A stretch of 64,000 bases of DNA, from contig CAVZHQ010000002.1 in assembly GCA_963775125.1 (NCBI GenBank), forward strand, positions 930,001 through 994,000, in the 5' to 3' direction. The notes beneath the pieces are model-generated. The model was not told the origin of the DNA and ran no database searches. It saw only the letters and a program-made list of their open reading frames with translations. A program made the translations under genes and the position numbers. This document shows, one piece after another, positions 1 through 8,959 of this stretch (its first letter is position 1; every line of letters begins with the position of its first letter). This DNA is from JAHECQ01 sp963775125 (GTDB lineage: Bacteria > Actinomycetota > Acidimicrobiia > Acidimicrobiales > SZUA-35).

Positions 1-505
1 GGACCTTGGCCAACAGGCTGCCCGCATCGGGCAGCGTCGCCAGGACTGCGTCGTCGGGCAGTGCCTCGATCAGGCGGGACATTCGGCGCTTGGTCGTGCT
101 GAGCCGGATTTCTCGCAGCAGGTCGTTGCTGCCGACCGTGCACACGATCGCGGCCGGCTGCACGCCGGACTCGGTCAGCGCAGGGAGCTGTTCGTCGAGC
201 ACGTCCCCCAGGCGCGCCCCCGACCGTGACAGGTTGAGGACGGGGACCTGCAGTTGCTCGGCGAGAAGACCGACGTACCCGAGAGCCGGAGACGAGGCGC
301 CGATTCCCTGTGCGATCGAGTCGCCCAACGCCACCAACGCGGGCCGGTCGCCGGTGAGCGCGTGCTGTGCCTCGACCCGCCAGAAGTCGGCATGATCGAC
401 GATCTGGCGGCCGGTGGTGCGCACGCCCGGATGCACCTGACCGAGGAGTTGCACCATTCGCCCCGGTGTCGGTGTTCGAAACGCGTGGTTGAGGGCTGGC
501 TGCAT
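1..505 (-). CDS. SGNH/GDSL-type hydrolase, 3' part missing
   Basis: The gene runs off the left edge, so only about 168 N-terminal residues are visible. The frame starting at ATG 505 shows the SGNH block I motif LVALGDSIAQGIG near residue 55, a block II-like NLSRSGARLGDV segment, and block III as VGSNDLL near residue 130. These are the serine, glycine and asparagine blocks of SGNH hydrolases. The block V Asp/His pair would lie beyond the edge. No signal peptide is evident, so a cytoplasmic esterase or lipase-like enzyme is likely; the substrate is unknown. It lies 29 bases downstream of the sucrase/ferredoxin-like gene on the same strand and may be co-transcribed with it. Confidence 0.8.
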   Translation of the reverse strand, partial: MQPALNHAFRTPTPGRMVQLLGQVHPGVRTTGRQIVDHADFWRVEAQHALTGDRPALVALGDSIAQGIGASSPALGYVGLLAEQLQVPVLNLSRSGARLGDVLDEQLPALTESGVQPAAIVCTVGSNDLLREIRLSTTKRRMSRLIEALPDDAVLATLPDAGSLLAKV

Positions 506-534
506 GCTCAGTTTTCGACCAATCGGGACGTGAC

Positions 535-1497
535 CTAAGTGATCTCTTCCGGTGAGGCAGCGTTCTCTTGGAGCGACGCGATGAGGTACTGCGGCGACGA
601 CTTCTTTGCTGTTTCGATCGGCTCGCCGCACACGGGAACCGGTGCCGCGGTGTCCGCGACGACCCGCACCGTGAATTGACGACGCGGGCCGGCGATGTAC
701 AACTCGGTCTCGAGCTCGCCGAGCGGTTTGCTGACCACGGCTCGGGGTTGGTCGATCCACTCCCAGCCGACCTTGCCGAAGGCAGCCGCGTCGGCGACCT
801 GTTCGACGCCCTCGAACCCGGCGCAACCACGGAGGTGGCTGTGGAGCTGTGCGGGCTCGAGGGTGCGGTTGATGATTCCCGAAAGGAGGTGTCCGTCGAG
901 AAAGGCCCAGGTCAGGCCATCAGGAAAGCTCACGCCGGTTGGGGCGAAGCGGTGTCCGCCTGTGTGACTGGCGCGCCAGAGCCGGATGTTGGCCGGCAAG
1001 CGCCCGGCGAGTTCGAGGAACAGCAGCGAGCCCACCTGGCCACAACACCGGTCCCGGCTGCCGTGCGTGCAGATGAGCACGTCGTGGGTCGAGCTCGCCG
1101 GGTCGCGAAGGTCGATCTCGATGGGCGTGAAACCGGTCAGGTCGTCGGCATAGGCGGCGGCCAACCCGGTCGCCAGCTCCCCGGGGTGCAGTGTCGTCTC
1201 GAAACCGGCGAAGCGGGTGAACGGCTGGCCCGGGGTCTTGCGATACACCAGGACCCTGTGGCTCCTGTGGTCGGTGGCGGAGTCGGACTCGTCGGCGCCC
1301 CTGATACCGAGGATCCTGGTGACGTCGGGCCTGGGGCCTGCAGTAGCGAGGAGCTCGGTGACGATCGGGTGCTCCTCGATGCTCGACGGCCAGGGAGTTG
1401 GGAGCTCGACGAGGATGAACCGATCGGCCGACGTCGCCGAGCCTCCGGGCAGCTCTCCCCGGCTGCGGCTCTGGACCGAACAACGCAGGTCGGTCAT
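535..1497 (-). CDS. Sucrase/ferredoxin-like (thioredoxin-like [2Fe-2S]) protein
   Basis: This 320-residue protein resembles the sucraseferredoxin family, named for similarity to a yeast actin-patch protein (Aim32-like), with a thioredoxin-like ferredoxin fold. The cluster-binding region is visible as CTHGSRDRCCG followed about 35 residues later by HTGGHRFAPT. Such Cys and His residues are proposed Fe-S ligands in this family. The ATG at 1497 is chosen because it overlaps the pheA stop as ATGA, a typical translational-coupling junction; an in-frame ATG at 1548 would intrude further into pheA. The biochemical role is not established for this family. An Fe-S or redox role is inferred from the motif only. 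Confidence 0.75.
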   Translation of the reverse strand: MTDLRCSVQSRSRGELPGGSATSADRFILVELPTPWPSSIEEHPIVTELLATAGPRPDVTRILGIRGADESDSATDHRSHRVLVYRKTPGQPFTRFAGFETTLHPGELATGLAAAYADDLTGFTPIEIDLRDPASSTHDVLICTHGSRDRCCGQVGSLLFLELAGRLPANIRLWRASHTGGHRFAPTGVSFPDGLTWAFLDGHLLSGIINRTLEPAQLHSHLRGCAGFEGVEQVADAAAFGKVGWEWIDQPRAVVSKPLGELETELYIAGPRRQFTVRVVADTAAPVPVCGEPIETAKKSSPQYLIASLQENAASPEEIT

Positions 1498-2468
1498 GGC
1501 ACGATCTGGGCGCGGAGCGACTCCATCCACAGGCGGGCTTCCTCCCATGCTTCGCTCGCTTCCTCTCGCACCTGATGCGAGCCGTCGCCAGCTGCGGGAT
1601 AGCTGCCGAGGAACTTCACGTCGGCGTGCTTTGCGTGCACGTTCCGCAAACAGTTGGCCACGATGTCGTCGGCGATGTGTCCGTACAGGTCGATGATGAA
1701 GCAGTAGTTGCCGAGCCGGGTGCGCGCGGGCCGTGACGTCAGCTTGGAGAGGTTGATGTTCCGGGCGGAGAACTCGTGGAGGATGGCGACCAGCGAGCCC
1801 GGTCGGTCGTCACGTGCGGTGACCATGACCGTTGTCTTGTCGTGACCGGTCTGGCGAGGAACGCCGGCGGGGGCGACGACGAGAAAGCGAGTCTGGTTGT
1901 CCGGGATGTCGGCGACGTGAGCCGCGACGATCTCGAGGCCGTATGTCTCGCCGGCAATGGCCGGTCCGAGGGCGGCAACCCCCGGACGGTCAGCCGCATC
2001 GCTGGCGGCTTCCGCCGTCGAGTTGGCCGGTCGGACGTCGACATCGGGAAGTTTGCTGGTGAGGAAGCTGCGGCACTGGGCGTTGGCTACCGGGTGCGAG
2101 GTCACGGTGACGATGTCCTCCAACCTGGTGCCCGGTCGGGCCATGAGGTGCATCTCGATGTCGAGCACGACTTCGCGTTGGATGAGCAGATTGGTGTCGA
2201 ACGCCAACGTGTCGAGGGTGACGTTGACCGTGCCTTCGATGGCGTTCTCGATGGCGACGAACCCCAGATCCATCTGGCCGTCGCGGGTGGCGCTGAGCAC
2301 ATCGACGAACGTCCGCAAGGGAACCAGGGTCTGGCTGGCCAGATCGGGTTGGCTTCGAAGCGCTTGCTCCGTGAACGTTCCGGCCGGTCCCAGGTAGCCA
2401 ATGCGGAGGGTTTCCGTGGTGGAGCGTTCGGTTGCGGAGCGTTCGGTGGCGGGGGTCGATGTGCTCAC
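1494..2468 (-). CDS. pheA: Prephenate dehydratase
   Basis: This enzyme converts prephenate to phenylpyruvate, the committed step to phenylalanine. The 324-residue protein has a short Thr/Ser-rich N-terminal extension. The periplasmic-binding-like catalytic domain begins at LRIGYLGPAGTFTEQAL, and VAIENAIEGTVNVTLDTLA carries the PIENS-like signature. The substrate-binding TSHPVANAQCR segment and the essential Thr region DNQTRFLVV follow. A C-terminal ACT domain (residues about 215-290, KTTVMVTARDDRPGSLV, SKLTSRPARTRLGNYCF) indicates allosteric inhibition by phenylalanine. It is a stand-alone dehydratase without a chorismate mutase domain. The start is GTG at 2468, only 23 bases from the divergent metallo-hydrolase, so the two promoters must overlap. 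Confidence 0.95.
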   Translation of the reverse strand: MSTSTPATERSATERSTTETLRIGYLGPAGTFTEQALRSQPDLASQTLVPLRTFVDVLSATRDGQMDLGFVAIENAIEGTVNVTLDTLAFDTNLLIQREVVLDIEMHLMARPGTRLEDIVTVTSHPVANAQCRSFLTSKLPDVDVRPANSTAEAASDAADRPGVAALGPAIAGETYGLEIVAAHVADIPDNQTRFLVVAPAGVPRQTGHDKTTVMVTARDDRPGSLVAILHEFSARNINLSKLTSRPARTRLGNYCFIIDLYGHIADDIVANCLRNVHAKHADVKFLGSYPAAGDGSHQVREEASEAWEEARLWMESLRAQIVP

Positions 2469-2491
2469 CGACCCAAGCCTAGAGTTGGGGT

Positions 2492-3205
2492 ATGGATGAC
2501 CGGTTCTATTTTCGTCAGCTGCTTTCCGGCCGAGACTTCGGGGCCAACGACCAGATCGCCCGCCAGATGGTCAACTTCTGCTACCTGATCGGCGATCGGT
2601 CGACGGGTGAGACGGTGGTGGTGGACCCGGCGTACGACACCAACGCCATCCTCGACATCGTCGAGGCCGACGGCATGACCCTGACCGGCGTGCTCGCCAC
2701 CCACTACCACGCCGACCACGTCGGCGGGAACATGATGGGCTACCAGCTTCACGGCGTCGCGGACCTGTTGGAACGGGTCAGCGTTCCCGTACACGTCCAA
2801 GCCCCCGAGGCGGAGTTCGTCACCAAGGTCACCGGGGTCGGCACCGATCATCTGGTGTCGCACGCCTCGGGTGACATCGTTTCCGTGGGGGCGTTCGACA
2901 TCGAACTCATCCATACGCCCGGTCACACACCGGGTAGCCAGTGTTTTCTCGTGCACAATCACCTCGTCTCGGGCGACACCCTCTTCCTCGACGGCTGCGG
3001 CCGCACGGACCTACCCGGAGGAAGTCCCGAAGAGCTGTACCGCTCCCTCACCGAACGGTTGGCCAAGGTTCCGGACGAGGCGGTGTTGTATCCCGGGCAC
3101 CTCTATTCGCCCGAGCCGCACAAACAGATGGGCGCAACCCGTCAGGAGAACATCGTGTACCGCCCGAGGTCACTCGAGCAGTTCCTCATGATGTTTGGCA
3201 TGTAG
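2492..3205 (+). CDS. MBL-fold hydrolase, glyoxalase II / persulfide dioxygenase-like
   Basis: This 237-residue metallo-beta-lactamase-fold enzyme has the metal site THYHADHVGG (HxHxDH), a later metal His in HTPGHTPGS, the bridging Asp in SGDTLFLDGCGRTDLPGG, and a final His in YPGH. The GRTDLPGGS stretch and overall length resemble ETHE1-type persulfide dioxygenases and glyoxalase II-like proteins. In that subgroup the single iron oxidises glutathione persulfide or related persulfides. Actinobacteria generally lack glutathione, so another low-molecular-weight thiol would be the substrate; this is inference. The insertion between the metal motif and the next strand (MMGYQLHGVADLLERV) is unusual. 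It is divergent from pheA. Confidence 0.82.
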   Translation: MDDRFYFRQLLSGRDFGANDQIARQMVNFCYLIGDRSTGETVVVDPAYDTNAILDIVEADGMTLTGVLATHYHADHVGGNMMGYQLHGVADLLERVSVPVHVQAPEAEFVTKVTGVGTDHLVSHASGDIVSVGAFDIELIHTPGHTPGSQCFLVHNHLVSGDTLFLDGCGRTDLPGGSPEELYRSLTERLAKVPDEAVLYPGHLYSPEPHKQMGATRQENIVYRPRSLEQFLMMFGM

Positions 3206-3257
3206 CTCATTCCAAGGGGGCTCGGGCCGATGGAGAACCATCGAGACCCGAGGAGGA

Positions 3258-3911
3258 ATGGTGACGGAAGTCGCTGCCGGCCAAGAGACAGTGCAAAGCC
3301 TCCGCGCTCAGCTTGCGGAGTACGAGCAGATTTTTCGGATTGCTGCGCCGCGCCTTGCAGCGTTCAAGCGGTTGGAGGAAGTGGCGCGGGAGCAGAAGAC
3401 GACGCCGGCCGCGATTGCCGCCCAAGCCGCAATCGTCATGCTCACCAACGAGTCGCGGTCCAAAGAGGTGGAACTCCGACAATTCGAAGCTGAATGCCGA
3501 AATCTGAAAGGCGACATTGCCATGCTGTTGGACAACAAGACGCAGATCACCCACGACCTTGATGGTCTCCGCATCGAATACGGAGACGTGCAGGCCGAGG
3601 TCGTCGAGATCTTGAACGAACTCGAGTTGTTGCGAAACGATGCCGTCCGCATGATGGCCGAACGCCGCGAGCTCGAGCGGGTCGTCCAGGAATTGCGAAG
3701 CCAGGTCGGCGCACTCCGTCGACGTGCCGATGACGTGACGATCTCCGACGAAGCGGTCTCGTCGAACGAGGAGGCGGAGGTGTCGGCCCCACTGCCCAAG
3801 CGGACTGCGTCGGGCTTCGACCTCGAGGATGATGACGAGAACCGCCGCTTCGATCGTTTCTTCCACGCCGACGTCGAGCACGACAAGGCGCGCGACTGGA
3901 TTCTCGGGTAG
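3258..3911 (+). CDS. Predicted coiled-coil protein, unknown function
   Basis: About 217 residues with no recognised enzyme domain. Residues 10-170 are rich in Glu, Leu, Arg and Ala in heptad-like spacing (for example ELERVVQELRSQVGALRRR), as in a long coiled coil. The C-terminal 45 residues are acidic and charged and end in HDKARDWILG. AGGAGG lies just upstream; the ATG at 3258 is only one base from it and the GTG at 3261 four bases, so the exact start is uncertain by one codon. The protein may be a scaffold or polarity-type protein, but nothing visible proves it. It stands between the metallo-hydrolase and the membrane protein pair on the same strand. Confidence 0.6.
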   Translation: MVTEVAAGQETVQSLRAQLAEYEQIFRIAAPRLAAFKRLEEVAREQKTTPAAIAAQAAIVMLTNESRSKEVELRQFEAECRNLKGDIAMLLDNKTQITHDLDGLRIEYGDVQAEVVEILNELELLRNDAVRMMAERRELERVVQELRSQVGALRRRADDVTISDEAVSSNEEAEVSAPLPKRTASGFDLEDDDENRRFDRFFHADVEHDKARDWILG

Positions 3912-3948
3912 CTCCGATTTCGACGCGCCGCGTGCGAGACTGGGAGCG

Positions 3949-4560
3949 ATGCGTTCCTCGTTCCGGTCGGTCTTCCTGCGGTTGGTCTGCATTGCAGCCG
4001 TCGCCCTGCCGGCTGTTGCCACCATGACGATGGCGGATCCGGCGTCGGCCGAGACCCCCACCGAGGTGATCGCCGGCTCGGTTGATGACGGGGTGTTCGT
4101 GGCGCCCACCGCTACCCAGGTCGACCAGGCGATCGTGCCCGAGCTGGCCGCTGTTGTCGCCTCAGCGCGAAGCGTCGGCATCAACCTGGTGATCGTCGCC
4201 CCGGTCGATCCTCAGCCCGATGCCGAGTCGTTTTCGTTCCGAGTGCTCCAGGCGGCCGAGTTCGACGCCGTGTTGATGGCTGACGCGGTCCTGGTCTTGC
4301 CTCCAGAGGGCGAGTTGGAGGCAAGCGTCGTCGATGACTACACCGATTTCGTGGTACCCGCACTCGAGGCGGCGCGTCAGGCCCCGACTCCACAAGCTGC
4401 AGGCGAGGCCTTTGTTGCCCGTCTCGACCATGATCCCGATCGCTCGATCCCTGGGACCGTGCGGACCATCATCACCGTCGTCGCCCTGATGTTGGCCGTG
4501 CTCGGCATCGCCGTCGTTCTCGAACGTATCGTGCGCCGGCGACGCCGGTCTGCTCGATGA
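3949..4560 (+). CDS. Secreted, C-terminally membrane-anchored protein, possibly TPM-like
   Basis: About 203 residues. An N-terminal signal peptide is clear: basic MRSSFRSVFLR, a hydrophobic stretch, then the PASAETP cleavage-like site. A single membrane helix (TIITVVALMLAVLGIAVVLE) is followed by the basic tail RIVRRRRRSAR, giving an extracytoplasmic domain and a short cytoplasmic tail. The middle 110 residues (VVASARSVGINLVIVAP, EGELEASVVDDYTDFVV) have an alpha/beta pattern that weakly recalls TPM (YgcG-like) domains; this assignment is tentative. ATG 3949 is preferred over the longer frame because it begins the signal peptide. The stop overlaps the next gene by 4 bases (ATGA), indicating coupled expression with the OmpA-like protein. 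Confidence 0.65.
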   Translation: MRSSFRSVFLRLVCIAAVALPAVATMTMADPASAETPTEVIAGSVDDGVFVAPTATQVDQAIVPELAAVVASARSVGINLVIVAPVDPQPDAESFSFRVLQAAEFDAVLMADAVLVLPPEGELEASVVDDYTDFVVPALEAARQAPTPQAAGEAFVARLDHDPDRSIPGTVRTIITVVALMLAVLGIAVVLERIVRRRRRSAR

Positions 4561-5723
4561 ACGCGCCGCGTCGGCACGGCGATCCACTCCTACCGCTCTG
4601 GCGACGGCGTATCGGTGCGATCGTCGGCCTCGGTGTGTTCCCGTCGATCGCCGTTCCCGCGGTCGTACTTCTGCTCAGCTTCGCCCTGACCGCCCTCGAC
4701 ACGATCTCGGTGCCCCGCACCTCTACCGGCGCCGCCCCTCCCAGTACCGGCTCAACCGATTCGCGATCCTCGACGGGGGATGCACCAGATCCGGACCTGG
4801 CCGTACCTGAGGTCGAAACGACGACGACGACCGATCCAGGCCCCGACCGGGCGCTCGTTGTCGGCCAGTTGCAGCAGGCGTTGGTCACTGCGGGCTTCCC
4901 CGACCTGGTCGTGGTGCTCGAAGGCGAACGCGTCGCCGAATCGGTGGTGCGCGTCACCGGGGCCGTCCCTGACGAGGCGGCACGACGTGTGGCCTTGGAG
5001 TCGGTCACCGAGGCCGCGGCGGCTGCGGGTCTGTCGAGAATCGTCGACAACATCGTCCTCGGGCAGCAGGCCTCGGCGTCGAGCCTGAGGGTCGAGCTGA
5101 GTCGGACGACCGCCGTTGTGTCCGGTGTCGTCGCCAACGCCGACGACCTCCAGTCGCTGCTCGGTGGTTTGGGCGAGATCTACCGGCCCGAGCAAATCGA
5201 CACCGGTGGGGTGACGGTCGATGGCAAGGCCCTGGAACTTTCGTTCGTCGACGTCACCGGCCGAGTGTCAGACGCCGCGCTCGCCGATCGGCTCACCAGC
5301 GTGCTCAGCGCTGCGGTCAGCGACGTGCCGTCCGTCAGCGTCAAGGTCGAGACGGTCGAACGCGCTCGAGTCGAGGTCACGCTCGACGAGATCTTGGCCA
5401 CCGCGCCACTTCAGTTCGAGTCCGGAAGCGATCGGCTCACGGGCTCGGCCGACGACACTCTGATTGCAGTGGCCAAGGCGCTGGAGGCGTTCCCGGCTGC
5501 GACGCTCGAGGTCGGGGGACACACGGACAGCCAAGGCGACGAGGCCACCAACCAAGGTCTGAGCCGCCGGCGCGCCGACACCGTGGTCGCCCGCCTGCGG
5601 GAGCTCGGTGTCGCCAACCAACTCACCGCCACGGGCTACGGCGAACTGCGCCCACTGGTCACCCCCGAAGCCACCGATGCCGACCGATCGGTCAATCGGC
5701 GTATCGAGTTCCGACTGGTCTGA
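4557..5723 (+). CDS. OmpA-family peptidoglycan-binding membrane protein with BON-like repeats
   Basis: 388 residues. A membrane helix near residues 20-48 anchors the protein, followed by a Thr/Ser/Pro-rich linker (residues 55-95) and two regions that resemble BON or BON-like folds (residues about 95-270). The C-terminal OmpA domain (about 280-388) includes the PLQFESGSDRLTGSADDTL start, the peptidoglycan-binding segment VGGHTDSQGDEATNQGLS with R of SRRRADTV, and NRRIEF at the end. The architecture recalls mycobacterial ArfA (TM-BON-OmpA). The domain should bind diaminopimelate in peptidoglycan from outside the membrane. It overlaps the upstream anchored protein by 4 bases and the convergent methyltransferase by 32 bases. 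A paralogue lies at 39122-40426. Confidence 0.82.
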   Translation: MNAPRRHGDPLLPLWRRRIGAIVGLGVFPSIAVPAVVLLLSFALTALDTISVPRTSTGAAPPSTGSTDSRSSTGDAPDPDLAVPEVETTTTTDPGPDRALVVGQLQQALVTAGFPDLVVVLEGERVAESVVRVTGAVPDEAARRVALESVTEAAAAAGLSRIVDNIVLGQQASASSLRVELSRTTAVVSGVVANADDLQSLLGGLGEIYRPEQIDTGGVTVDGKALELSFVDVTGRVSDAALADRLTSVLSAAVSDVPSVSVKVETVERARVEVTLDEILATAPLQFESGSDRLTGSADDTLIAVAKALEAFPAATLEVGGHTDSQGDEATNQGLSRRRADTVVARLRELGVANQLTATGYGELRPLVTPEATDADRSVNRRIEFRLV

Positions 5724-6312
5724 AACCCGCTCCGGCGTGCTGGGTGATCCAGGTGTGCATGGCGATACCCGATGCCACGCCGGCATTGATGGATCGGGTG
5801 GAGCCGAACTGAGCGATGGACCGACACTCGGCGAGCAGCGGCCGGATCGTGTCGGACAGGCCGGGCCCTTCCTGACCGAAGACCAGCACGCAGGATCGGG
5901 GGAGCGGCCGGCCCTCGAGTGGAACTGCCCCCGGCAGGTTGTCGATGCCGACGAGCGGTATGCCCGCTGCGGTTGCCCAGTCGACGAACTCCTCGGCCGT
6001 CGGATGATGGCGTACGTGTTGGTAGCGATCGGTGACCATCGCGCCTCGCCGATTCCAGCGCTTCTTTCCCACGATGTGAATCTCGGCGGCAAGGAACGCG
6101 TTTGCGTTGCGGACGACGGTGCCGATGTTCAGATCGTGCTGCCAGTTCTCGATGGCGACGTGGAAGGGGTGGCGCTTGGTGTCCAGGTCGGCGACGATCG
6201 CCTCCAGCCGCCAGTATCGATACGCGTCGATGACGTTGCGCCGGTCGCCGTGCTCGAGGAGTTCAGGATCGAGGCGCTCGTCCTCGGGCCACGGCCCTGG
6301 ATGGGGGCCCAC
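5692..6312 (-). CDS. TrmH/SpoU-family RNA 2'-O-methyltransferase
   Basis: 206 residues with the SPOUT trefoil-knot motifs in order: motif 1 LNIGTVVRNANAFLA, motif 2 CVLVFGQEGPGLSDTI, motif 3 SINAGVASGIAMHTW. These place it in the SpoU class, which transfers methyl from S-adenosylmethionine to a ribose 2'-OH in rRNA or tRNA. The N-terminal 60 residues (RYWRLEAIVADLDTKRHPF) look like a small accessory region rather than an L30e-like binding domain. The target nucleotide cannot be inferred from sequence. The 3' end overlaps the convergent OmpA-like gene by 32 bases. Confidence 0.88.
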   Translation of the reverse strand: MGPHPGPWPEDERLDPELLEHGDRRNVIDAYRYWRLEAIVADLDTKRHPFHVAIENWQHDLNIGTVVRNANAFLAAEIHIVGKKRWNRRGAMVTDRYQHVRHHPTAEEFVDWATAAGIPLVGIDNLPGAVPLEGRPLPRSCVLVFGQEGPGLSDTIRPLLAECRSIAQFGSTRSINAGVASGIAMHTWITQHAGAGFRPVGTRYAD

Positions 6313-6393
6313 GCCGACCTGGTGCCAGAAGGTCGGGGGTGACTGGCTTTGGCTGGCTCATGGCTCTGGCCAGGTTAGAAGTAGGGTGCCCTC

Positions 6394-7350
6394 GTGCAAC
6401 ATCGGATCGTCGACGCTCTCGGAACCCGTATCCATCTGGTCGAGAAGGGCTCAGGGCCACTGGTGCTTTTCGTCCATGGCTTCCCCGAGTCCTGGTATTC
6501 GTGGCGGCATCAGATCGATGCGGTCGCCGAGGCGGGCTATCGGGCTGTGGCGATCGACGTGCGCGGCTACGGCCGGTCCCATGCGCCCCTTGCCGTCGAG
6601 GACTACCGCATGGTTCGACATGTCGCCGACAACGTTGGCGTGTTGCGGGCATTGGAAGAAGAGACCGCCGCCATCGTGGGTCACGACTGGGGCGCGCCCA
6701 TCGCATGGAACACCGCCTTGCTGCGCCCCGACCTGTTCACCCGGCTGGCCCTGCTGAGCGTTCCGTACAGTCCGCGCAGTGCATTCAAGCCGAGTGATCA
6801 GTTCCGGCTTCTCGGTGGGGCCGAGGAGTTCTACATCGAGTACTTCCAAACGGTCGGCCGCGCGGAGTCGGAGATCGAAGCCGACCTGTCTCGGTGGTTG
6901 CTCGGCTTCTACTACTCGGCCTCTGGCGATGCGCCGACTGGCGATGGGCGAGGGTCCATGGCGCACGTGGGCCCGACCGGCAGGTTGGTCGATCGGTTCG
7001 CGCTACCCGAGTCCTACCCGGCGTGGATGACCGAGGCCGACTTCGGCGTCTACCTCGATGAGTTCGAACGCACCGGCCTGACCGGTGGGCTCAACCGTTA
7101 CCGCAACGTCGACCGGGACTGGGCCGACCTCGCTGCATGGGATGGAGCCCCGATCTTGCAGCCGTCGTTGTTCATCGGCGGCGAGAAGGATGGACCCACG
7201 ATGTGGGGTGGCAAGTCGATCGCCGCGTTCCCTCGGACGATGCCAAACCTGGCCAAGTCCGTGATCGTGCCCGGGTGTGGGCACTGGGTCCAGCAGGAAG
7301 CCGCCGAGCTGGTGAACCAGGAACTCATCGAGTTCCTGGCCACCAGCTGA
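6394..7350 (+). CDS. Alpha/beta hydrolase, epoxide hydrolase-like
   Basis: 318 residues starting at GTG 6394. The oxyanion-hole motif HGFPESWYSWRHQ and the nucleophile elbow VGHDWGAPIAWN (Asp in G-H-D-W-G) are those of soluble epoxide hydrolases and haloalkane dehalogenases. A cap domain spans residues about 135-235. The charge-relay acid should be in FIGGEKDGPT and the catalytic His is in PGCGHWVQQEAAE. HGFPxSWxSWR with an Asp nucleophile favours epoxide hydrolase. The gene stands alone between two oppositely oriented genes, so its physiological substrate is not indicated. Confidence 0.87.
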   Translation: MQHRIVDALGTRIHLVEKGSGPLVLFVHGFPESWYSWRHQIDAVAEAGYRAVAIDVRGYGRSHAPLAVEDYRMVRHVADNVGVLRALEEETAAIVGHDWGAPIAWNTALLRPDLFTRLALLSVPYSPRSAFKPSDQFRLLGGAEEFYIEYFQTVGRAESEIEADLSRWLLGFYYSASGDAPTGDGRGSMAHVGPTGRLVDRFALPESYPAWMTEADFGVYLDEFERTGLTGGLNRYRNVDRDWADLAAWDGAPILQPSLFIGGEKDGPTMWGGKSIAAFPRTMPNLAKSVIVPGCGHWVQQEAAELVNQELIEFLATS

Positions 7351-7381
7351 GCAGTTCTGGGTAGCTGAGCAGGCCCGACGA

Positions 7382-8959
7382 TCAGAGGGTGGCGACGAAC
7401 GAGTTGAGAATGTGGTCCGCTGCGTCGAGGTCACGGTCTTCGACGGCCTGGATCAGCAACCGAATGACGTAGTTGCCTTCCGGTGGCGACACGGCGAGCA
7501 CGAAGGCCACGGCACCGGTGCCGCCGCAGTTGGTCCACAGGTCGACCTGACCGGAGTAGAGCACGTCCTCGTAGGGCTCGCGGCTGTCCTTCACGCAGTC
7601 GCCGCTCAGATCGATTTCGTTGAGGATTGCATCGATCTCGGCTGAGGTTCGGGTGTTCGACGCTTCGACGATCACGCCAGGGGTGTCCCAGGTGTCGATG
7701 AACGACTGAAGGTTCGGTGAGGCATAGATGCTCGGGCCGAACTCAGGGTTGACGGCGCCGTCGGTATCGGCCCACTCGGCCGGGACCTCGACGGTGATCG
7801 CACCGCTGTCGTCCGACACGCTCACGAACTCGCCGTAGGTCGCCGCGGCCCCGTCATCGACGGTCTCCTCGAATTCCTGGGCGAAGGAGAAGGACGTCTC
7901 CAACGGAGTGCCGTTGAGCTGACCCTCGAGGTATTCCTCGCTGGCGTAGCGGAGCACACCGAGGCTGATGGTGCTGTCTGAACCCTGGGTGCGAATGACG
8001 TCGCAGTAGTCACTCATGGTCCCGTCGGTGGCGATGGCGAGACCTTCCAGCTCGGTGATGATGTCGCCTGCAGCGATGCCGGCCGTGTCGGCCGGCGAAC
8101 CGCTGTCGACGCTGGCCACCCAGACCCCGCTGATGCCCTGGGTCTCATCGACGACTGCCTGGCCATTGACGCCGATGCTGTCGATGTGGGTACCAGCCTT
8201 GAGGTCTTCGATGATGGGTTGCGCAAGGTCGGCGCCGATGGCGTAGTTCTGGTCGCTGGCGTCGAGGCCGGCGTAGTTGAAGCCGACGATGTAGCCGTCT
8301 TCGTCGACCAGGGGGCCACCCGAGTTGCCGCCGCGGATGCGGGCATCATGCTCGAGGACCGAGTCGACCGAGGCCCAGTTGGTCTCGCCACTGGCGGTCA
8401 GGTTGCTGACGATGCCTCGGGTGAGGGTGAAGTCGACCTCTTCGATGGTGGACGCGTCGCTTGCGGGATAGCCCGCAGCGAAGATGGGCAATCCGGTGGT
8501 GACCGGTTCGGTGCGGAAGGGAAGAGCCGTGTATCCGTCGCCCTCGAGGTCGATGACGGCAAGGTCGGAACACTCGCTGACGCCGAGGACCTTGGCGTTC
8601 ACGGGATCGTCGCTTCCCGGGACGTACACCCGGAGCAGGGCGGCGCCAGTGACCACGTGGTTGTTCGTGACCACGATGCCGTCCGAGCTGATGATCGCGC
8701 CGGAGCCCACACCGGCGGAGTTTGCCTGGAGCCCGAACTCGGGATCGACGAAGGTTCCTTCAGAGGCGATCTTCACCACGGATTGCTCGACCTGGGATAT
8801 GTCGAAGGGCTGGGTGTCGTCGGTGGTGCTGCTGCCGCCGTTCACTCCTCCTGCCAGGGTCGTGCCGGTTGATTCGACCGCCTCACTGCCTCCATCGGAG
8901 GACGAGCAGCTAGCGGTGAGCAGAGCTGCCAAGGCGAGCACTGATCCGAGCTTGCGCAT
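7382..8959 (-). CDS. HtrA/DegP-like S1C serine protease lipoprotein with PDZ domain
   Basis: 525 residues from ATG 8959. The N terminus is a lipoprotein signal (LALAALLTASCSSSDGG, lipobox Cys near residue 18), so the protease is tethered outside the membrane. The trypsin-like triad is visible: His in VTNNHVV, Asp in CSDLAVIDLEG, Ser in RGGNSGGPLVDEDG. A PDZ domain follows (VWVASVDSGSPADTAGIAAGDIITELEGL). The C-terminal 190 residues form a separate domain (EVPAEWADTDGAV, then a Cys pair region around GDCVKDSREP and TNCGGTG) similar to uncharacterised C-terminal regions of actinobacterial secreted proteins. The role is probably envelope protein quality control. A longer in-frame start at 9040 would bury the signal peptide and is rejected. 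Confidence 0.88.
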   Translation of the reverse strand: MRKLGSVLALAALLTASCSSSDGGSEAVESTGTTLAGGVNGGSSTTDDTQPFDISQVEQSVVKIASEGTFVDPEFGLQANSAGVGSGAIISSDGIVVTNNHVVTGAALLRVYVPGSDDPVNAKVLGVSECSDLAVIDLEGDGYTALPFRTEPVTTGLPIFAAGYPASDASTIEEVDFTLTRGIVSNLTASGETNWASVDSVLEHDARIRGGNSGGPLVDEDGYIVGFNYAGLDASDQNYAIGADLAQPIIEDLKAGTHIDSIGVNGQAVVDETQGISGVWVASVDSGSPADTAGIAAGDIITELEGLAIATDGTMSDYCDVIRTQGSDSTISLGVLRYASEEYLEGQLNGTPLETSFSFAQEFEETVDDGAAATYGEFVSVSDDSGAITVEVPAEWADTDGAVNPEFGPSIYASPNLQSFIDTWDTPGVIVEASNTRTSAEIDAILNEIDLSGDCVKDSREPYEDVLYSGQVDLWTNCGGTGAVAFVLAVSPPEGNYVIRLLIQAVEDRDLDAADHILNSFVATL

